A DNA stretch of 64,000 nt from Channallabes apus. Taxonomy: Eukaryota > Chordata > Actinopteri > Siluriformes > Clariidae. The notes under the pieces are model-generated. The model was not told the DNA's origin. It ran no database searches and worked only from the letters and a program-made list of their open reading frames with translations. Position 1 is the first letter of the stretch. Each line of letters begins with the position of its first letter. Position numbers and translations under genes: made by a program. The stretch spans positions 26,984,431 through 27,048,430 of the forward strand of contig CM060104.1 in the NCBI GenBank assembly GCA_030522415.1. Direction: 5' to 3'. Of this stretch, positions 49,448 to 59,565 are shown piece by piece.

Positions 49448-49767
49448 CATATTGAATGTTTGTAACACTGGGATCATTCAGCAGATTATAGAATAAAACG
49501 TGACCCAGGATATCTGATGTACTCATGTACAGAACGCAATGACGTTAAAAGATACTAATGGTGTGTGTGTGTATGTTTGTGTTTGTATGTCAGGGTCTGA
49601 AGAAGAACTGGGATGAGCTCCAGCACCAGTACCAAGGCCTGTCTCTGGTTATAGATACGCTGCCTAAGAAACACAGGAAATTGCAACTGGAGGCAGAAAT
49701 GAAGCAGCTGGAGAAAGACATCGAGCTAATGGAGAGACATAAACTCATCTACATCGCTAAGAGCTGA
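44270..49767 (+). CDS. enkur: Enkurin, complete five-exon coding region
   Basis: Coding exons are 44270-44349, 47999-48144, 48928-49160, 49262-49408 and 49594-49767, all with GT/AG borders and a consistent frame (780 nt, 259 aa plus stop; human enkurin is about 256 aa). The N-terminus reads MSGVMNPPESIYNLIPKEE, matching the family's IYNLIP signature. Exon 3 holds a proline-rich PxxP stretch (RKPPVPARTEKP, about residues 86-97), the kind of site reported to bind SH3 domains in mammals. It ends in SGLVPQFIKKK, which joins exon 4 DYGQTPRYL. Exons 4-5 (residues 154-259) form the charged, coiled-coil-rich enkurin domain ending in HKLIYIAKS. Known role: sperm/cilium TRPC-channel adaptor and motile-axoneme component. 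Intron 1 (3.65 kb) is full of transposons; introns 3 and 4 are only 101 and 185 nt. No frameshift or stop interrupts it. The start was chosen because it is the first in-frame ATG after the TATA/X-box promoter and gives the family N-terminus. Confidence 0.95.
44403..44640 (+). repeat. 5'-truncated V-SINE in enkur intron 1
   Basis: It starts within the central domain (cctcccacagtccaaag) and continues to the tail 'ggattaagcggtatagaaaatgaatgaatg'. The tRNA-like head is missing. It is bracketed by ATT/ATC trinucleotide arrays (44352-44402 and 44643-44716). Confidence 0.85.
44858..45443. mobile_element. Non-autonomous pogo/Tigger-like element in enkur intron 1
   Basis: The left end CAGTTGTACCTCGGCATG pairs with the right end, whose complement is CAGTGGTCCCTCAGCATG, with TA after the right end. 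CAGTGGTACCTCGG-type ends followed by 'aatccgttcc' are typical of Tigger-like elements. Internal sequence is AT-rich with a CA microsatellite (45177-45203) and no transposase. Confidence 0.6.
45492..46890 (-). mobile_element. Tc1-like transposon in enkur intron 1, nearly full length
   Basis: The ends are inverted repeats (CAGTGCTCAGCATAAATGAG at the left, its imperfect complement at the right), flanked by TA. The minus-strand transposase is mostly readable. An N-terminal helix-turn-helix part has one frameshift near 46525. It is followed by RRVQENRYASSLQLAKAVES, then WSDNGFKTVW (first Asp), FQHDNDPKHTSK (second Asp) and PDLNPVEHLWGILKR (Glu), a DD34E layout ending at GGHTKY. One in-frame TAA at 46211-46209 splits the catalytic domain. 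About 1.4 kb long, it is one of the best preserved elements here. It lies antisense to enkur. Confidence 0.88.
46937..47263. mobile_element. Short Tc1-like internally deleted copy, enkur intron 1
   Basis: 'gaccaaaagtattggg' at the left and the complement of 'ggccaaaagtattagg' at the right resemble Tc1-family terminal repeats with all coding sequence lost. Right end followed by TA-rich sequence. Bounds approximate. Confidence 0.4.
48350..48665 (+). repeat. Degenerate minisatellite in enkur intron 2
   Basis: About 15 irregular copies of a unit close to 'gcttttgcccaaccagggg' (roughly 20 bp) follow each other, differing by substitutions and small indels. It lies between exons 2 and 3 on the sense strand and encodes nothing. 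Confidence 0.7.
49409..49443 (+). repeat. GA microsatellite starting at the enkur exon 4 donor
   Basis: The donor GTGAGA runs straight into about 16 GA repeats, so the 5' splice site is itself the first unit of the array. Confidence 0.85.
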
Positions 49768-49790
49768 TCACAACATGCATGACATCACAG

Positions 49791-49796
49791 ATTAAA
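49791..49796 (+). terminator. Possible enkur polyadenylation signal (ATTAAA)
   Basis: The common variant hexamer ATTAAA occurs 24 nt after the enkur stop codon. A canonical AATAAA is not seen until about 50642. Which one is used cannot be decided from sequence alone. Confidence 0.3.
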
Positions 49797-51056
49797 TCAC
49801 GCACACCCACTACAGGAATGTCAGAGACGACAACTGCAGGCACGGTATACAGTAACTGCTGACGTAAAGACGTTTATTAAAATCTAAACAAACACAAGCA
49901 AAACATCAAATACCAAGAGCAATGTGAAATGCAGAACAAAACTGGAGAACATTGACATAATGTGAGATGCAGCTTAACTAAAAGGTTAAATAATGACACT
50001 AATCAAGGAAATCCACTAGGGGTAGTTGAAAACAATTACCGTGACTCTGTTGTAGTGCAACTTGGGAAATTAAGTCCAAGCACATGAAACAAAGAGTCGG
50101 TGGGCACAAGGTACCCTCAAGGGATTATCCCTAACCTACCCCTCCCTACCCTAAGGGTGCTACTCCGGGGCAGTGGCACTAGCACAAAGTCATTGGACAA
50201 GGATAGCGTAGCAAGAGCAAAGTCATTGATCCTCAGTTGAGTGAGCATAATGTTTTGTCCTCACCATGGACACTGCCGTGCCCAGACACCTTGGTCCCGT
50301 CCTCAGTCATAACGGGGAGCCTTGTTACCTGTTTTTGTGCTGCATAATGAAGGAAACACATCTTATTGAGAGCTGAGTGCCTACACTTCTAGCTCACGTC
50401 TCCCAGTTCTCCGTCCAGTCGACATTGTGTTCCTCTTGATGTCGGATAGTGAGGTGGCTGCCTGCAAAGTAGCCCCGCTGGGGTTGTCATAGCCCCTAAC
50501 AGATTATCAGTGGCGACCCAGCTGCTGTGACCTGATATGGGTCTCACATTCTGAATAACAGTGACAGACCCACAAGACCCACATCAGGGCATAGCGGATC
50601 GGTCGCAACCGAAAATGTAAAATCCTGTGTTTCAAAAATCGAAATAAACATGTTAGGTTTTAGGATGTTTTGTTTAGTTTCTGAACAAGAAGACTGTTCT
50701 TGTTATTCCTGTGTATCGTTGTCTTTTACACATTATTACACATTTTGCTTTTCACTGTGAAGCAACTGTGACAAATGGAGCAGTGTTTCAAGGATTGTCT
50801 ATTGTACATAGAGTAATAACTTGTGCATGACGGCGACTAATCCACTCAAACACAGAACAGACACACACACACACACGACTGTGTTCCTGCCCTTCCTTGC
50901 CCTGTCATACACCACTAATTATTTCATTACTGCAGAATGGACTGAGTGATGAACACTTCTCCTCATGCAGGACATTCCCCTGTCCTCCGCTTCATCCAAA
51001 CACTCCATCATTACTTTCTCCTGCTCAACTGGATTCTTCCTTTAAACAGACAAGAG

Positions 51057-53327
51057 ATGGAGGGCACGCAGAAGGACAAGGCCGTCGTGGTAAATAAAGA
51101 ACTTCTGATTCACATTTTGAGATATTTTGTGGTGTTTTATTTATCAGAAGAAAGGAGTCTCCAGTGTCCGAGCTCTGTAACAGTAGTAGGCATTCAAATG
51201 ATATATGCAAACCAAAATCTCTTGGTGAAGCTGAATTGGTTCTGGTTGAACTTTATTTGAAAGCAGTATGAGCTTCATTCCACATTCATAACTATTACAC
51301 AAGCTTTTATAAAACAGGATGCAAAAAGTCACACAAAGTAAAATATATTGATTCTAGTCAAGTGTAACTTTTATCTCTAATTACATAACATAAAATTAAC
51401 CAAATTTAACCAAATACCGTTCAAAAGTTTGGGGTCACTTTCTAACTCCATGATGGTTCCTGATGTTTATTTCTTTCTACATTGTAAAGTTTTGCTGAAG
51501 GCGTCCAAAAACTGCATGAATCTCCTTTGAACAGTTGATATTGAGATGTTTCTGCTACTTCTGCTCTGTAAAGACTTCATAACGCCTCTAATCTGAGCTG
51601 CTGTTAATTGGTCATTTTTCAGGCTGATAACTCTAAATGAACTTCTCGTCTGCAGCAGAGGTAGGTTTTGGTCTCGCCTGTCATGTCTGCGGGTCTTGTG
51701 TCTGCGTGGCATAAATGCAGACTCGTATACGCTCCTGATTCTGCTCCGCATAAAACATGAAGAGGTCCATTGTTCCTTCCTCTTTCCATTGCCGCTCAGC
51801 CTGGGGTTCAAATTCCCACTCGTCACCCTCCTGGCCTGTACCTCTTGGTTGGTGCGGGGAATCATGTCCCCTCCAGCTGCGTCCTTTTTGAACGGCGTAT
51901 GCCGAATGGCGAGCCTGCAGCCCTCCCAGCTCTGCTGCAGCATTCGTTCCCTTTGCTCTCTGTCTCTCCTGTACTCCTTGAATTCGCACCTGATGGCCCG
52001 TCACCCGCTCCTACAGTCCGCTCGCTCCGGTGCCCTCGTCATTGCTGCCCCCCAAAAAACATTTAGGGGAGACACCTCTGCTATGCCACTTTGGAGTTGT
52101 AGCATTCTGTCATGTGTGCGGGTCTCGTGTCGCCGTGGCATACTGCAAATGCAGAGGCTCAGACGAGTAGTTCCCTTTTAATCTTTTATTGATATATTAA
52201 GGAAAACCAAAAACCAAAGCTCTTTTCCTAGAGCCCTCAGAGAACTTAAATATATCATCTTACTTTAAACGAAGAAACAACCATCATCAAAATAACAATA
52301 ACAAATGCTACACACCAAACTCAACTTCAACAGGCTATTTATAATAATCAGCCTAATGAGCCACCTCGGCTCAGGTGAGCGCTCCCCTCACCTGACCGAG
52401 GTGCACCATGGGAAATGAAGTTCAAAGCAAACAAATTATAACCGAAAATACTAACAAGTCCGGGCGTTTGGCGCCCTCTAGGGGTTAACCCTTACATCGT
52501 CCTCCTAGGACGGCCTTCATGAGAGACAGTTTCATTATGGTGCTCGACGGATTTTGCAAATGCACTTGACAATACTGTTCTTGCAGGAACTATTACAGAA
52601 AGGCCGACCTCTGTGTCTTACAATAACAACTAACTGGTGTTTTTCTTGTTGTTACGTAATTACCTAATTCCATATGTGTTATTTTATAGTGTTGAAATCC
52701 GCAGTATTGTTGTAGAATGTAGAAAATAAATCACTAAACAAAAACAAAGAAATTTGCAAGTGATCTAAAACTTTTGAATGGTAGTGTATATATTATCCTA
52801 TTTATTGGCATATTCTTCTAATTTTTTAGCATTCATTTTGTTGTTTTGTTGGAAGATCATTTGTTTTTTTTTCTTCTAGAAATTAATGCTTAAAATGAGC
52901 CATTTCTGTATCAGGGCTCTTTGTTACACCCTCTGCCCGCTTGAGCGTCACCACCATGGGCTCTAGAGCCTTCAGCCGTACTCCTCCTTGTCTCTGGAAT
53001 TCCCTCCCCAAAAACATCTATAAAATAGATTCTTCAACCAAATTCAAATCTCAACTTAAGACACATTTATTCAAAAACACTTATCTTACATGATGTAAAG
53101 CTGCACTCGAATCTCCATTTAAATCTCCATTTAAACCTTCTAAATCGTCATTTGTTTTTAATTGTCTTAAATTATGACACTGTCTCTTTTCATTAATTTT
53201 TTTTAATCACTTACTTCTAAACGTTATCTTTGTTATCAATGTTATCTTGTTTAATTGTTTATTTTATCATTGGTTTGCTCTGGAAGGGGACCGTAGGTGA
53301 CCACAAAGATGCCTATTTAAAATAATG

Positions 53328-53372
<45 letters not shown>

Positions 53373-56277
53373 GTGTCAACAGAACAAGAGATTTATGCTT
53401 AAAAATTTTACTAGGTAAATTTAACTAAGGTAATTTTTTTACATATCGGCTAAATTGGTTTGTTGTCATCTTAAATTAAGAAATTGTAAACAAATGTCAC
53501 TAGATTCAGGAGTGTTTCCCTTATACATTTTTTGCAGTGCATGTTCTTCTAACCTCCACTGCTAAACTGAAAAGTAACTGTTTATAATCACTGTAACATA
53601 ATTTGTTCCTGAAAATCTCATTGGGTCGCTGGAGATTCTGTAGACGAGGAAATAAAGATCTGTGTTGAAATTAAAAGAACAAATATGGAACACTTCTGGA
53701 GCACTTTATAGACATTTGACATACACTAGGGGCAGTGGTACTGTAGCTGAGCGGTTAAAGTTTGAATTACCGATCCGAAGGTTAACTTGAAAGTTAATTT
53801 CTGACACATCGACGGCCAGGGCGGATTTAATTTTCCTAAACTGGAAGGTGATCCGTTGTTTTTTAGTGCACTCGCTGTCTCACTTAGTCCCATCGACCCC
53901 TATTGGTTATGCATGGGTACTGCAACCAGTGCTAAGAAATGTATGTCCACTGGGCCAGGGATCACGCTGCCCCATGCTCAGGAGAGGAGAAGCAGAAAGA
54001 ATATATAATGACAGGTGTCTGATTAAAAAAATATTTTTATTATTATTTTTATTATTTTGAGTTTAAGACACTTTGATGTCACTTCCAACATGTTTCAGGT
54101 GTAATTTTTTTGTAATATCTTTATTCGGCAGATAGCAGATGATTGGCCGGGTCATGAGTTAGAGTTGTTCACATATCCGGAGCATTACCGCGGTGATGTG
54201 GAGTGTGTGTACATCCCACATGGCGTCATCATGAACAGGTAAACGAGCGTTTCAACGAGATACAAAGTTCATTATCCTGATTGCTGTTCCTATCAATAAA
54301 AGTGTAAAATTTAATTCACCCTAGAATCTGATTAGCAGAATAAAGGTAGACTTTATATACTGTGCTTGTTATGTATGTACTTAAGTTGTTTATTCTGATC
54401 TTACAAATTTTGCCCTCATTACTCTGACCCTCTTAAAATATATTATAATACAAATACTATCACACACCCACAGCACTGCTCTCTGATTGATCAGAAATGT
54501 GCCAAAATGCTCTTGCTGGTGCACATAGATCAGGATCCAACAAACGAAACCACTTTCTTTTCACATTTATACGCTTCAGGATCGAGTGTTTAGCCAGAGA
54601 CATCCTGGAGGACGTGGGTCATGAGAACCTGATGGTTCTGTGTGTTCTGAAAGGAGGCTATAAGTTCTGCGCTGATCTGGTAGAGTCTGTTAAAGCACAG
54701 AGCCGGAGCTCCGAGCGACCCCTCACCACCCGCGTGGAGTTCATCCGCCTCAAGAGCTACCTGGTAGGGCGAGAATTCCTTACAACAAAACACCTGAGCT
54801 GGGACTGGGGTCATGTGACCCACCAGCATCACTAGAGTGTGAATGATCAGATCTTATGTGGAGCTTAATAATTAGGCATGTTTTAATTATACTTAGAGAT
54901 TAAGCATGGGGAAAGACAGCAAATGAAATTCAATAAGTTCAACATACATAGATTAAATAAATATTTTCTTTATTATTAAGTAACTTTAATTATTTAGTTG
55001 TGGTTGTTTTGCTTATTTATTTGTTTAGTTAGACTATAAGTTGGCATTCTGCAAATTTTAGTTTTTCTTTCATTTAGAAATAATAAAATTCACTTTGGAA
55101 AACAAAATGTTATTTTTAATACACATTTATATACACATGCAACTTTTTGTTTTGTTCTATTTTAATTACATTTTAGCATTTTTCTACTGGTATATATCAG
55201 ATCTTTACATTAGTTTTATTGGAAACTTTCAAATTTACATTTAATCAATCCGTAATGCAATTTATTTCATAGCACCTAAACCCTAAACCTAACAGCAATT
55301 TATTTCAGAGAAATCTTACGTTTTATGTACCGGGCAGTTGTATAAGTGTTTCACCGCATGTACTGTGTGTGTGTGGCTGTTTATGTGACAAATAAAATTT
55401 TCATATGAGTTTGAATCTTTGTTAAATGGGGCATTTATATAAATGAATAAATTAATTAATTACTTTACGTTTTAAAAATAAGTGGAAAATAACCAGGGTC
55501 AAAACATAAAGTCATGTGTAAATACCACAAGTTTTTAACAAAAAAAGAGACCAAAAGGAAAAATGTGTGTAAAAATAACACAAAAGCTTAGAAACAAAAA
55601 GGTTTCTGTATATAAAAATGAGGAGGTCAGGGGTAGCTCAGTGGTTAAGGCATTCGGAAGATCCCAGGTTCAAACCCCACAACCACCAGGTTACCACTGT
55701 TGGGCCCTTGAGCAAGGCCCTTAACCCTCAACTGCTCAGATGTGTAATGAGGTAAAAATGTAAGTCACTCTGGATAAGAGCGTCTGCCAAATGCCTAAAT
55801 GTAAATATAATATACAGCTCTGGAAAAGAAAAATTAAGAGACCACTGCAAAATCATCAATTTTGTTTTTTTTTTGTTTTTTGTTTTGGATTTTTGTGAAC
55901 TGCTGACAATTCACAATATAACTATTGCTATTTAGAGTGTATATTTAAAGGAAATGACGTCATCACAACATACAAAAATAAGCCCAGATCATGCAGTAAT
56001 TTCTGAGCTTTACGAACTCAAAAAAAAAATGCTAATAATCTGTAAACAAATTGTGTTTTTTCATGTGTTTTGGCTCTTCACCAGTTTTTCACATTGCTGT
56101 TGGGTGACTTTATACTATACTTTTAGCAAAAAAGCAAACAGCTCAGCTTTGCTTGATGGTTTGTGACCCTCCATCTTCCACTAGATGACGTTATATTTTC
56201 TACCTGGGATTCAAGAACATGTTTCAACAACCTTAAAACACACACACGCACGCACACACACGCACACGCACGCACAC

Positions 56278-56310
<33 letters not shown>

Positions 56311-56373
56311 GCATTGCTGTGGTGGAAGAGGAATAAAACACTTGTCTCTCTGTGTGTGTGTGTGTGTGTGTGT

Positions 56374-56418
<45 letters not shown>

Positions 56419-56490
56419 TGTTAGAACGACCGCTCAACTGAGGATCTGCACATCATCGGCCCAGAGGATCTCTCCATGCTGAGAGGAAAA
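51057..56490 (+). CDS. prtfdc1: Phosphoribosyltransferase domain-containing protein 1 (HPRT-like), exons 1-4 only; gene runs off the right edge
   Basis: Exons: 51057-51089 (MEGTQKDKAVV), 54132-54238 (107 nt), 54580-54763 (184 nt) and 56425-56490 (66 nt). The lengths 107/184/66 equal those of HPRT1 exons 2-4 and the splice phases fit. Exon 2 begins IADDWPGHELELFTYPEHY. Exon 3 carries the type I PRT core VLCVLKGGYKFCADLVE and ends FIRLKSYL. Exon 4 continues NDRSTEDLHIIGPEDL, so the flexible-loop Ser-Tyr pair is kept across the exon 3/4 junction. KFCADLVE and the position downstream of enkur favour PRTFDC1 over HPRT1. The exons with the PRPP-binding motif, and the Asp/Gly position that separates active HPRT from PRTFDC1, were not found before position 64000, so activity cannot be judged. 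The start at 51057 has a strong Kozak context (G at -3, G at +4); an in-frame ATG at 50949 would add 36 residues. Confidence 0.88.
51417..52787 (-). mobile_element. Tc1-like relic in prtfdc1 intron 1, carrying a nested LTR element
   Basis: Ends read 'accgttcaaaagttt' at the left and the complement of 'accattcaaaagttt' at the right. Just inside the left end, the minus strand encodes an N-terminal Tc1-like fragment (SSFRVISLKNDQLTAAQIR). The same family occurs on the + strand at 14232-14475. Most of the transposase is gone, and an LTR element occupies 51679-52496. Confidence 0.6.
51679..52496 (-). mobile_element. Degenerate LTR retroelement, minus orientation, nested
   Basis: 52108-52496 is a 389-bp LTR in reverse: on the minus strand it starts TGTAAGGGTTAACCCCTAGA and ends ATGACA. 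It aligns with the solo LTR at 31884-32843: shared 'ctagagggc', 'tcaggtga', 'ggctcatta' and 'tataaata' blocks in the same order. A second copy of the LTR end is present at 51679-51720, with about 390 bp of internal sequence between. The 5-bp flanks are TCGCC/TCGTC, a near match. No pol gene is present. Confidence 0.55.
52905..53373 (+). mobile_element. LINE 3' end fragment (reverse transcriptase C-terminus plus tail)
   Basis: The + strand frame reads SRAFSRTPPCLWNSLPKNIY and then FKSQLKTHLFKNTYLT before a stop. This is the 'AP-LWNSLP ... FK-LKT-LF' signature at the C-terminus of many LINE reverse transcriptases. About 230 bp of 3' UTR and an ATT microsatellite (53328-53373) follow. The 5' part is missing, as in target-primed insertion. 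Lies in prtfdc1 intron 1. Confidence 0.75.
53729..53830 (+). repeat. Diverged tRNA-derived SINE head fragment
   Basis: 'ggggcagtggtactgtagctgagcgg...gatccgaaggtt' resembles the head of the SINE family at 3241 and 34141. It is short and decayed. Confidence 0.4.
55629..55806 (+). repeat. tRNA-derived SINE in prtfdc1 intron 3
   Basis: A tRNA-like head has an A box (tagctcagtgg) and B box (ggttcaaacccc). It is followed by 'ttgggcccttgagcaaggcccttaaccct' and the tail 'ggataagagcgtctgccaaatg', a well-known fish SINE pattern. It is in the sense orientation. Confidence 0.75.
56237..56421 (+). repeat. Complementary CA and GT microsatellites abutting prtfdc1 exon 4
   Basis: A (CA/CG)n run at 56237-56310 and a (GT)n run at 56351-56421 are reverse complements separated by about 40 nt. 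The GT array ends three bases before the first base of exon 4 (56425), so it replaces the usual polypyrimidine tract. Confidence 0.9.
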
Positions 56491-56520
56491 GTAAGAGCAT
56501 TCAGCTTTATAGACTGCTGC

Positions 56521-56521
<1 letters not shown>

Positions 56522-56572
<51 letters not shown>
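56522..56572 (+). repeat. CT microsatellite in prtfdc1 intron 4
   Basis: About 25 CT units begin 32 nt after the exon 4 donor. Confidence 0.9.
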
Positions 56573-56575
<3 letters not shown>

Positions 56576-56734
56576 ATTTTAACATGAAACACTGGGATTT
56601 TTCTGATCATTGGACCAAAACCAAACAACAGCACATCAGACAGCAGTTCCAGAGAGAGGAACGTAGATTGGATTTATAATTGGACTTTAGGTCTTTAGAA
56701 CTGGAAATGTTGTTATAAATATGATGATTGAATT

Positions 56735-56773
56735 GGGGTGGGGTGGGGTGGGGTGGGGTAAGGGGGCGAGGGG
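56735..56773 (+). repeat. GGGGT pentamer array, possible G-quadruplex
   Basis: Five tandem GGGGT units are followed by AAGGGGGCGAGGGG on the sense strand of prtfdc1 intron 4. Seven G-runs of four or more with short loops fit a G-quadruplex. Confidence 0.7.
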
Positions 56774-57004
56774 TAAACTGTAAAGCGTTTAGTTAAAAAA
56801 CGTTTGTCACATCAGCGTACTGAGCTAGACGTCTCCTTTCATGCCTTCATCCATCAAGAAGTTAATCAGAAGTCCCGGTTTGCCTTGAACACCCCTTATA
56901 GAACAGTTCCATGTTACGGTGACTGAGCTCTAACGAGGACATGATGAGAACACACTCGGGTCACTTCCAGGCCGTGTGCGGTATGTTTGAGATTAAGCAC
57001 ACAC

Positions 57005-57125
57005 GATTCTGGTTTATTGATGCCTTTCCTTCTAACTCTGGTTCCTCTCCTGGATTCTTTCTCATGACATCTCAGGGAGTTTTTCCTGCCACTGTTGCCT
57101 CTGGCTGGTTCATTAATGATCTACA
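57005..57125 (+). repeat. Fragment of the interspersed family also at 1372 and 28285
   Basis: 'ctctggttcctctc', 'catctcagggagtttttcc' and 'tgccactgttgcc' recur in the same order as at 1650-1715. A short diverged fragment. Confidence 0.6.
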
Positions 57126-57863
57126 TCTACATCTGGATTCGTTAGTATTGCTTTGTGATGATGAATGTTATTAAAATTGATCAAAACAAAGAGAACCGAA
57201 TGCTGTAAATCCTACGGCTCCTCTTCAGTCTGTTCAGTGGGTACGGAACATGACCTTGATTAGCGTGCTAATTGATAGCTCTCATTTTCTCAGAAGCCAG
57301 TCCTGTCGTCAGGGTGTTTGTTTGTCCCCCTTGGTAGCACAACATCTTACAGCTGTGAATATGTTTATTTCTATTATTACATTTCAAATTTTAACTCAGG
57401 GCTCTATGGGGTGTTTGATTTACTTTTGGAGCTAGCCCCCAGTGGACATTAGAGGAACTGCACGTTTTTGGCACTTTTTTTGAATGAAACATACTGTAGG
57501 CACTGTTGATTTGAATTTAATAAATATCTGCTTATTTAATTAAATCTTTTTATCTATTTATTTATTACCAGTGCCATAATTTTCAGGTTAACTAACTGGC
57601 TAACAGTAACAACTTAAATCAGTCATATGAGCTGAAGTAATGCAATGTTCAAGGTATAGCACTGTATATTGGTATACTGTTCACATAATTTAATGTTTAT
57701 TATTGGAATTATTTCAGTTGTGTGATACAAATTAGTCTTAAAGTTTATGCAGCATATGATTAAGGAAAAACAACAACATTGCTTTTACAAAAAGTAGCTA
57801 TTTTACTGCTTTTAAGCTTTAAACTGTGCTAGCTGGAGGGGAAATATACTGTACAGTCCTTTC

Positions 57864-57939
57864 AAGCAGGCCATTAGCACTTAAATAAATACAAGCCATT
57901 CACAAATATCCTTCAGCTGGCCCTGATCATGGGAAATAG

Positions 57940-57975
<36 letters not shown>

Positions 57976-58305
57976 CTATTAACCTATTACTTGACATAAG
58001 TTAACATACACTCAGTACATTTGATATGTTATACAGTGAATTTGAAGATGAGTCCTTTTGTACTTTAACTCAGGTATATGTGTAAATGGTGGACTTCTAC
58101 TTTTACTTCAGTAAGATTTTACCTAGTTTACTGTATCTCTACTTCTACTTAAGTACAGGATTTGTGTACTTTGGCCACTTCTAAGGTTTTCAGTGTTGCA
58201 TTAGTTCCTATAACTAGCTAACAGAACCAGTTCTCTGAAGCAGGGCATTAGCACTCATAAACACCAGCCATTCATAAATTCCCTTCAGCTGGCCCTGATC
58301 TTGAT
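57864..58305 (+). repeat. Local duplication in prtfdc1 intron 4
   Basis: A segment containing 'gccattagcact', 'agccattca' and 'ccttcagctggccctgatc' occurs at about 57864-57931 and again at about 58240-58304. A GA microsatellite (57946-57973) and a Tol2-like stretch (58040-58190) lie between. Confidence 0.6.
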
Positions 58306-58974
58306 GGCTACCTTCACCATAACACAAGCAAAGCCCTCAGGCCTCCGGACACGATGCAGAACGTCAGCACACACTGAGCTCTGCAAGAACACGACCATCA
58401 CTCCTCCCCTCGTTTCTGGTGCGAGACCACATCAAAGCGAGGCTTCACAGACATATCTAACAAGTCCGTCGTCATCGCTCGATCTCGTACGTAAACGCAG
58501 ACGGAACAGAAAACAAACAGGCGAGAGTGGCCACAAATGAGCAAACTCAAACGGACCACAGAACGGCAGGACCTCGCGGCGGCGACCCGGTGCTATTTGA
58601 GCTCAATTCTGGGTTTAATTTGTCCTCCTGTCATCTGTGCAGAAATTCAGGAAGGCAAAAGAATTTGGCCTCCCAGAGACTCAGCTTTCACAAGAACCCA
58701 CTTTTTGCGAAACTGCGATGTTGAACTGTTTATGAACTTGTTTTGTGATCTTCAATGCCAATCTGATGTTGTGGTGTGGAAGTCATGTGTAGCACAGACG
58801 CAGAAAGATGCAATTACACTTCATTAATACTACATACACACATACACACATGCACACACGCGTACGAACACGTACATGCACACATACACACACAGAGAGC
58901 TGGCAAATGGCAAAACTGTAACAACATAAATTCTAAAATAAATTTTTATTCACGTATTAATTTTTTTATTTTTC

Positions 58975-59565
58975 TGATTATCTTTTTCTTTCTGTTTGTC
59001 TTTCTTTATTTTATTCTTTTTTCTGTCTTTTTCTTTTCATCTGTTTTTATTTATTATTTCATTCGTTTTTCTTTTTTTTTTCTTTTTTTTCTTTATTTTG
59101 TTTGTACTCTTAGTACTCTCCTAAGTGTTCATTCATTCATTTCTTTCTTTCTTTCTTTCTTTCTTTCAGCCGGGTTCTCTTTCTTTTATTCTCTCGTTCT
59201 TATTTTTACTTTATTTCTTTTTTCTTTCTCATTTTGTTTTTCTTTCTGCCTTTCTGTTTTCATTCAATAATTCGGTAATTTCTGCCTTAATAGTTTTTTT
59301 TTTTTTTACTTTTTTCTGTTTGTCAATTTTTGTCTTTTATTACATTACATTTTTTTCTTATTAATTTATTCAATTATTTTCTGTTTCTTTCTTTTTTATT
59401 TTGTTTTTTCCTTTATGTCTCTTTCTCTTTCCATTCTTAACTTTTTGTTTCCTTGTTCTTTTTCTTTTTTTCTTTCATTCTTTCTGTTTCTTTCTTCATT
59501 TCTGTTACTTTCATTTAATTCACTCGATCTCTTTGTCTTCTTTTTTTTGTCTTTCATCAGTTATA
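58975..59565 (+). repeat. Long pyrimidine-rich tract (TTTC/TTTTC low complexity)
   Basis: Nearly 600 bp of T/C-dominated sequence on the + strand, with a short pure TTTC array near 59140-59168. It gives long artefactual open frames of Phe/Leu/Ser. No gene is supported. Confidence 0.85.

Noticed and set aside
51057..56490. hprt1 as the identity of the second gene
   Set aside because: Core residues (KFCADLVE) and the position next to enkur fit PRTFDC1 better; still open because the deciding exons are outside the window.
58776..59270. 164-codon open frame on +
   Set aside because: Made of Phe/Leu/Ser from the pyrimidine tract; low-complexity artefact.
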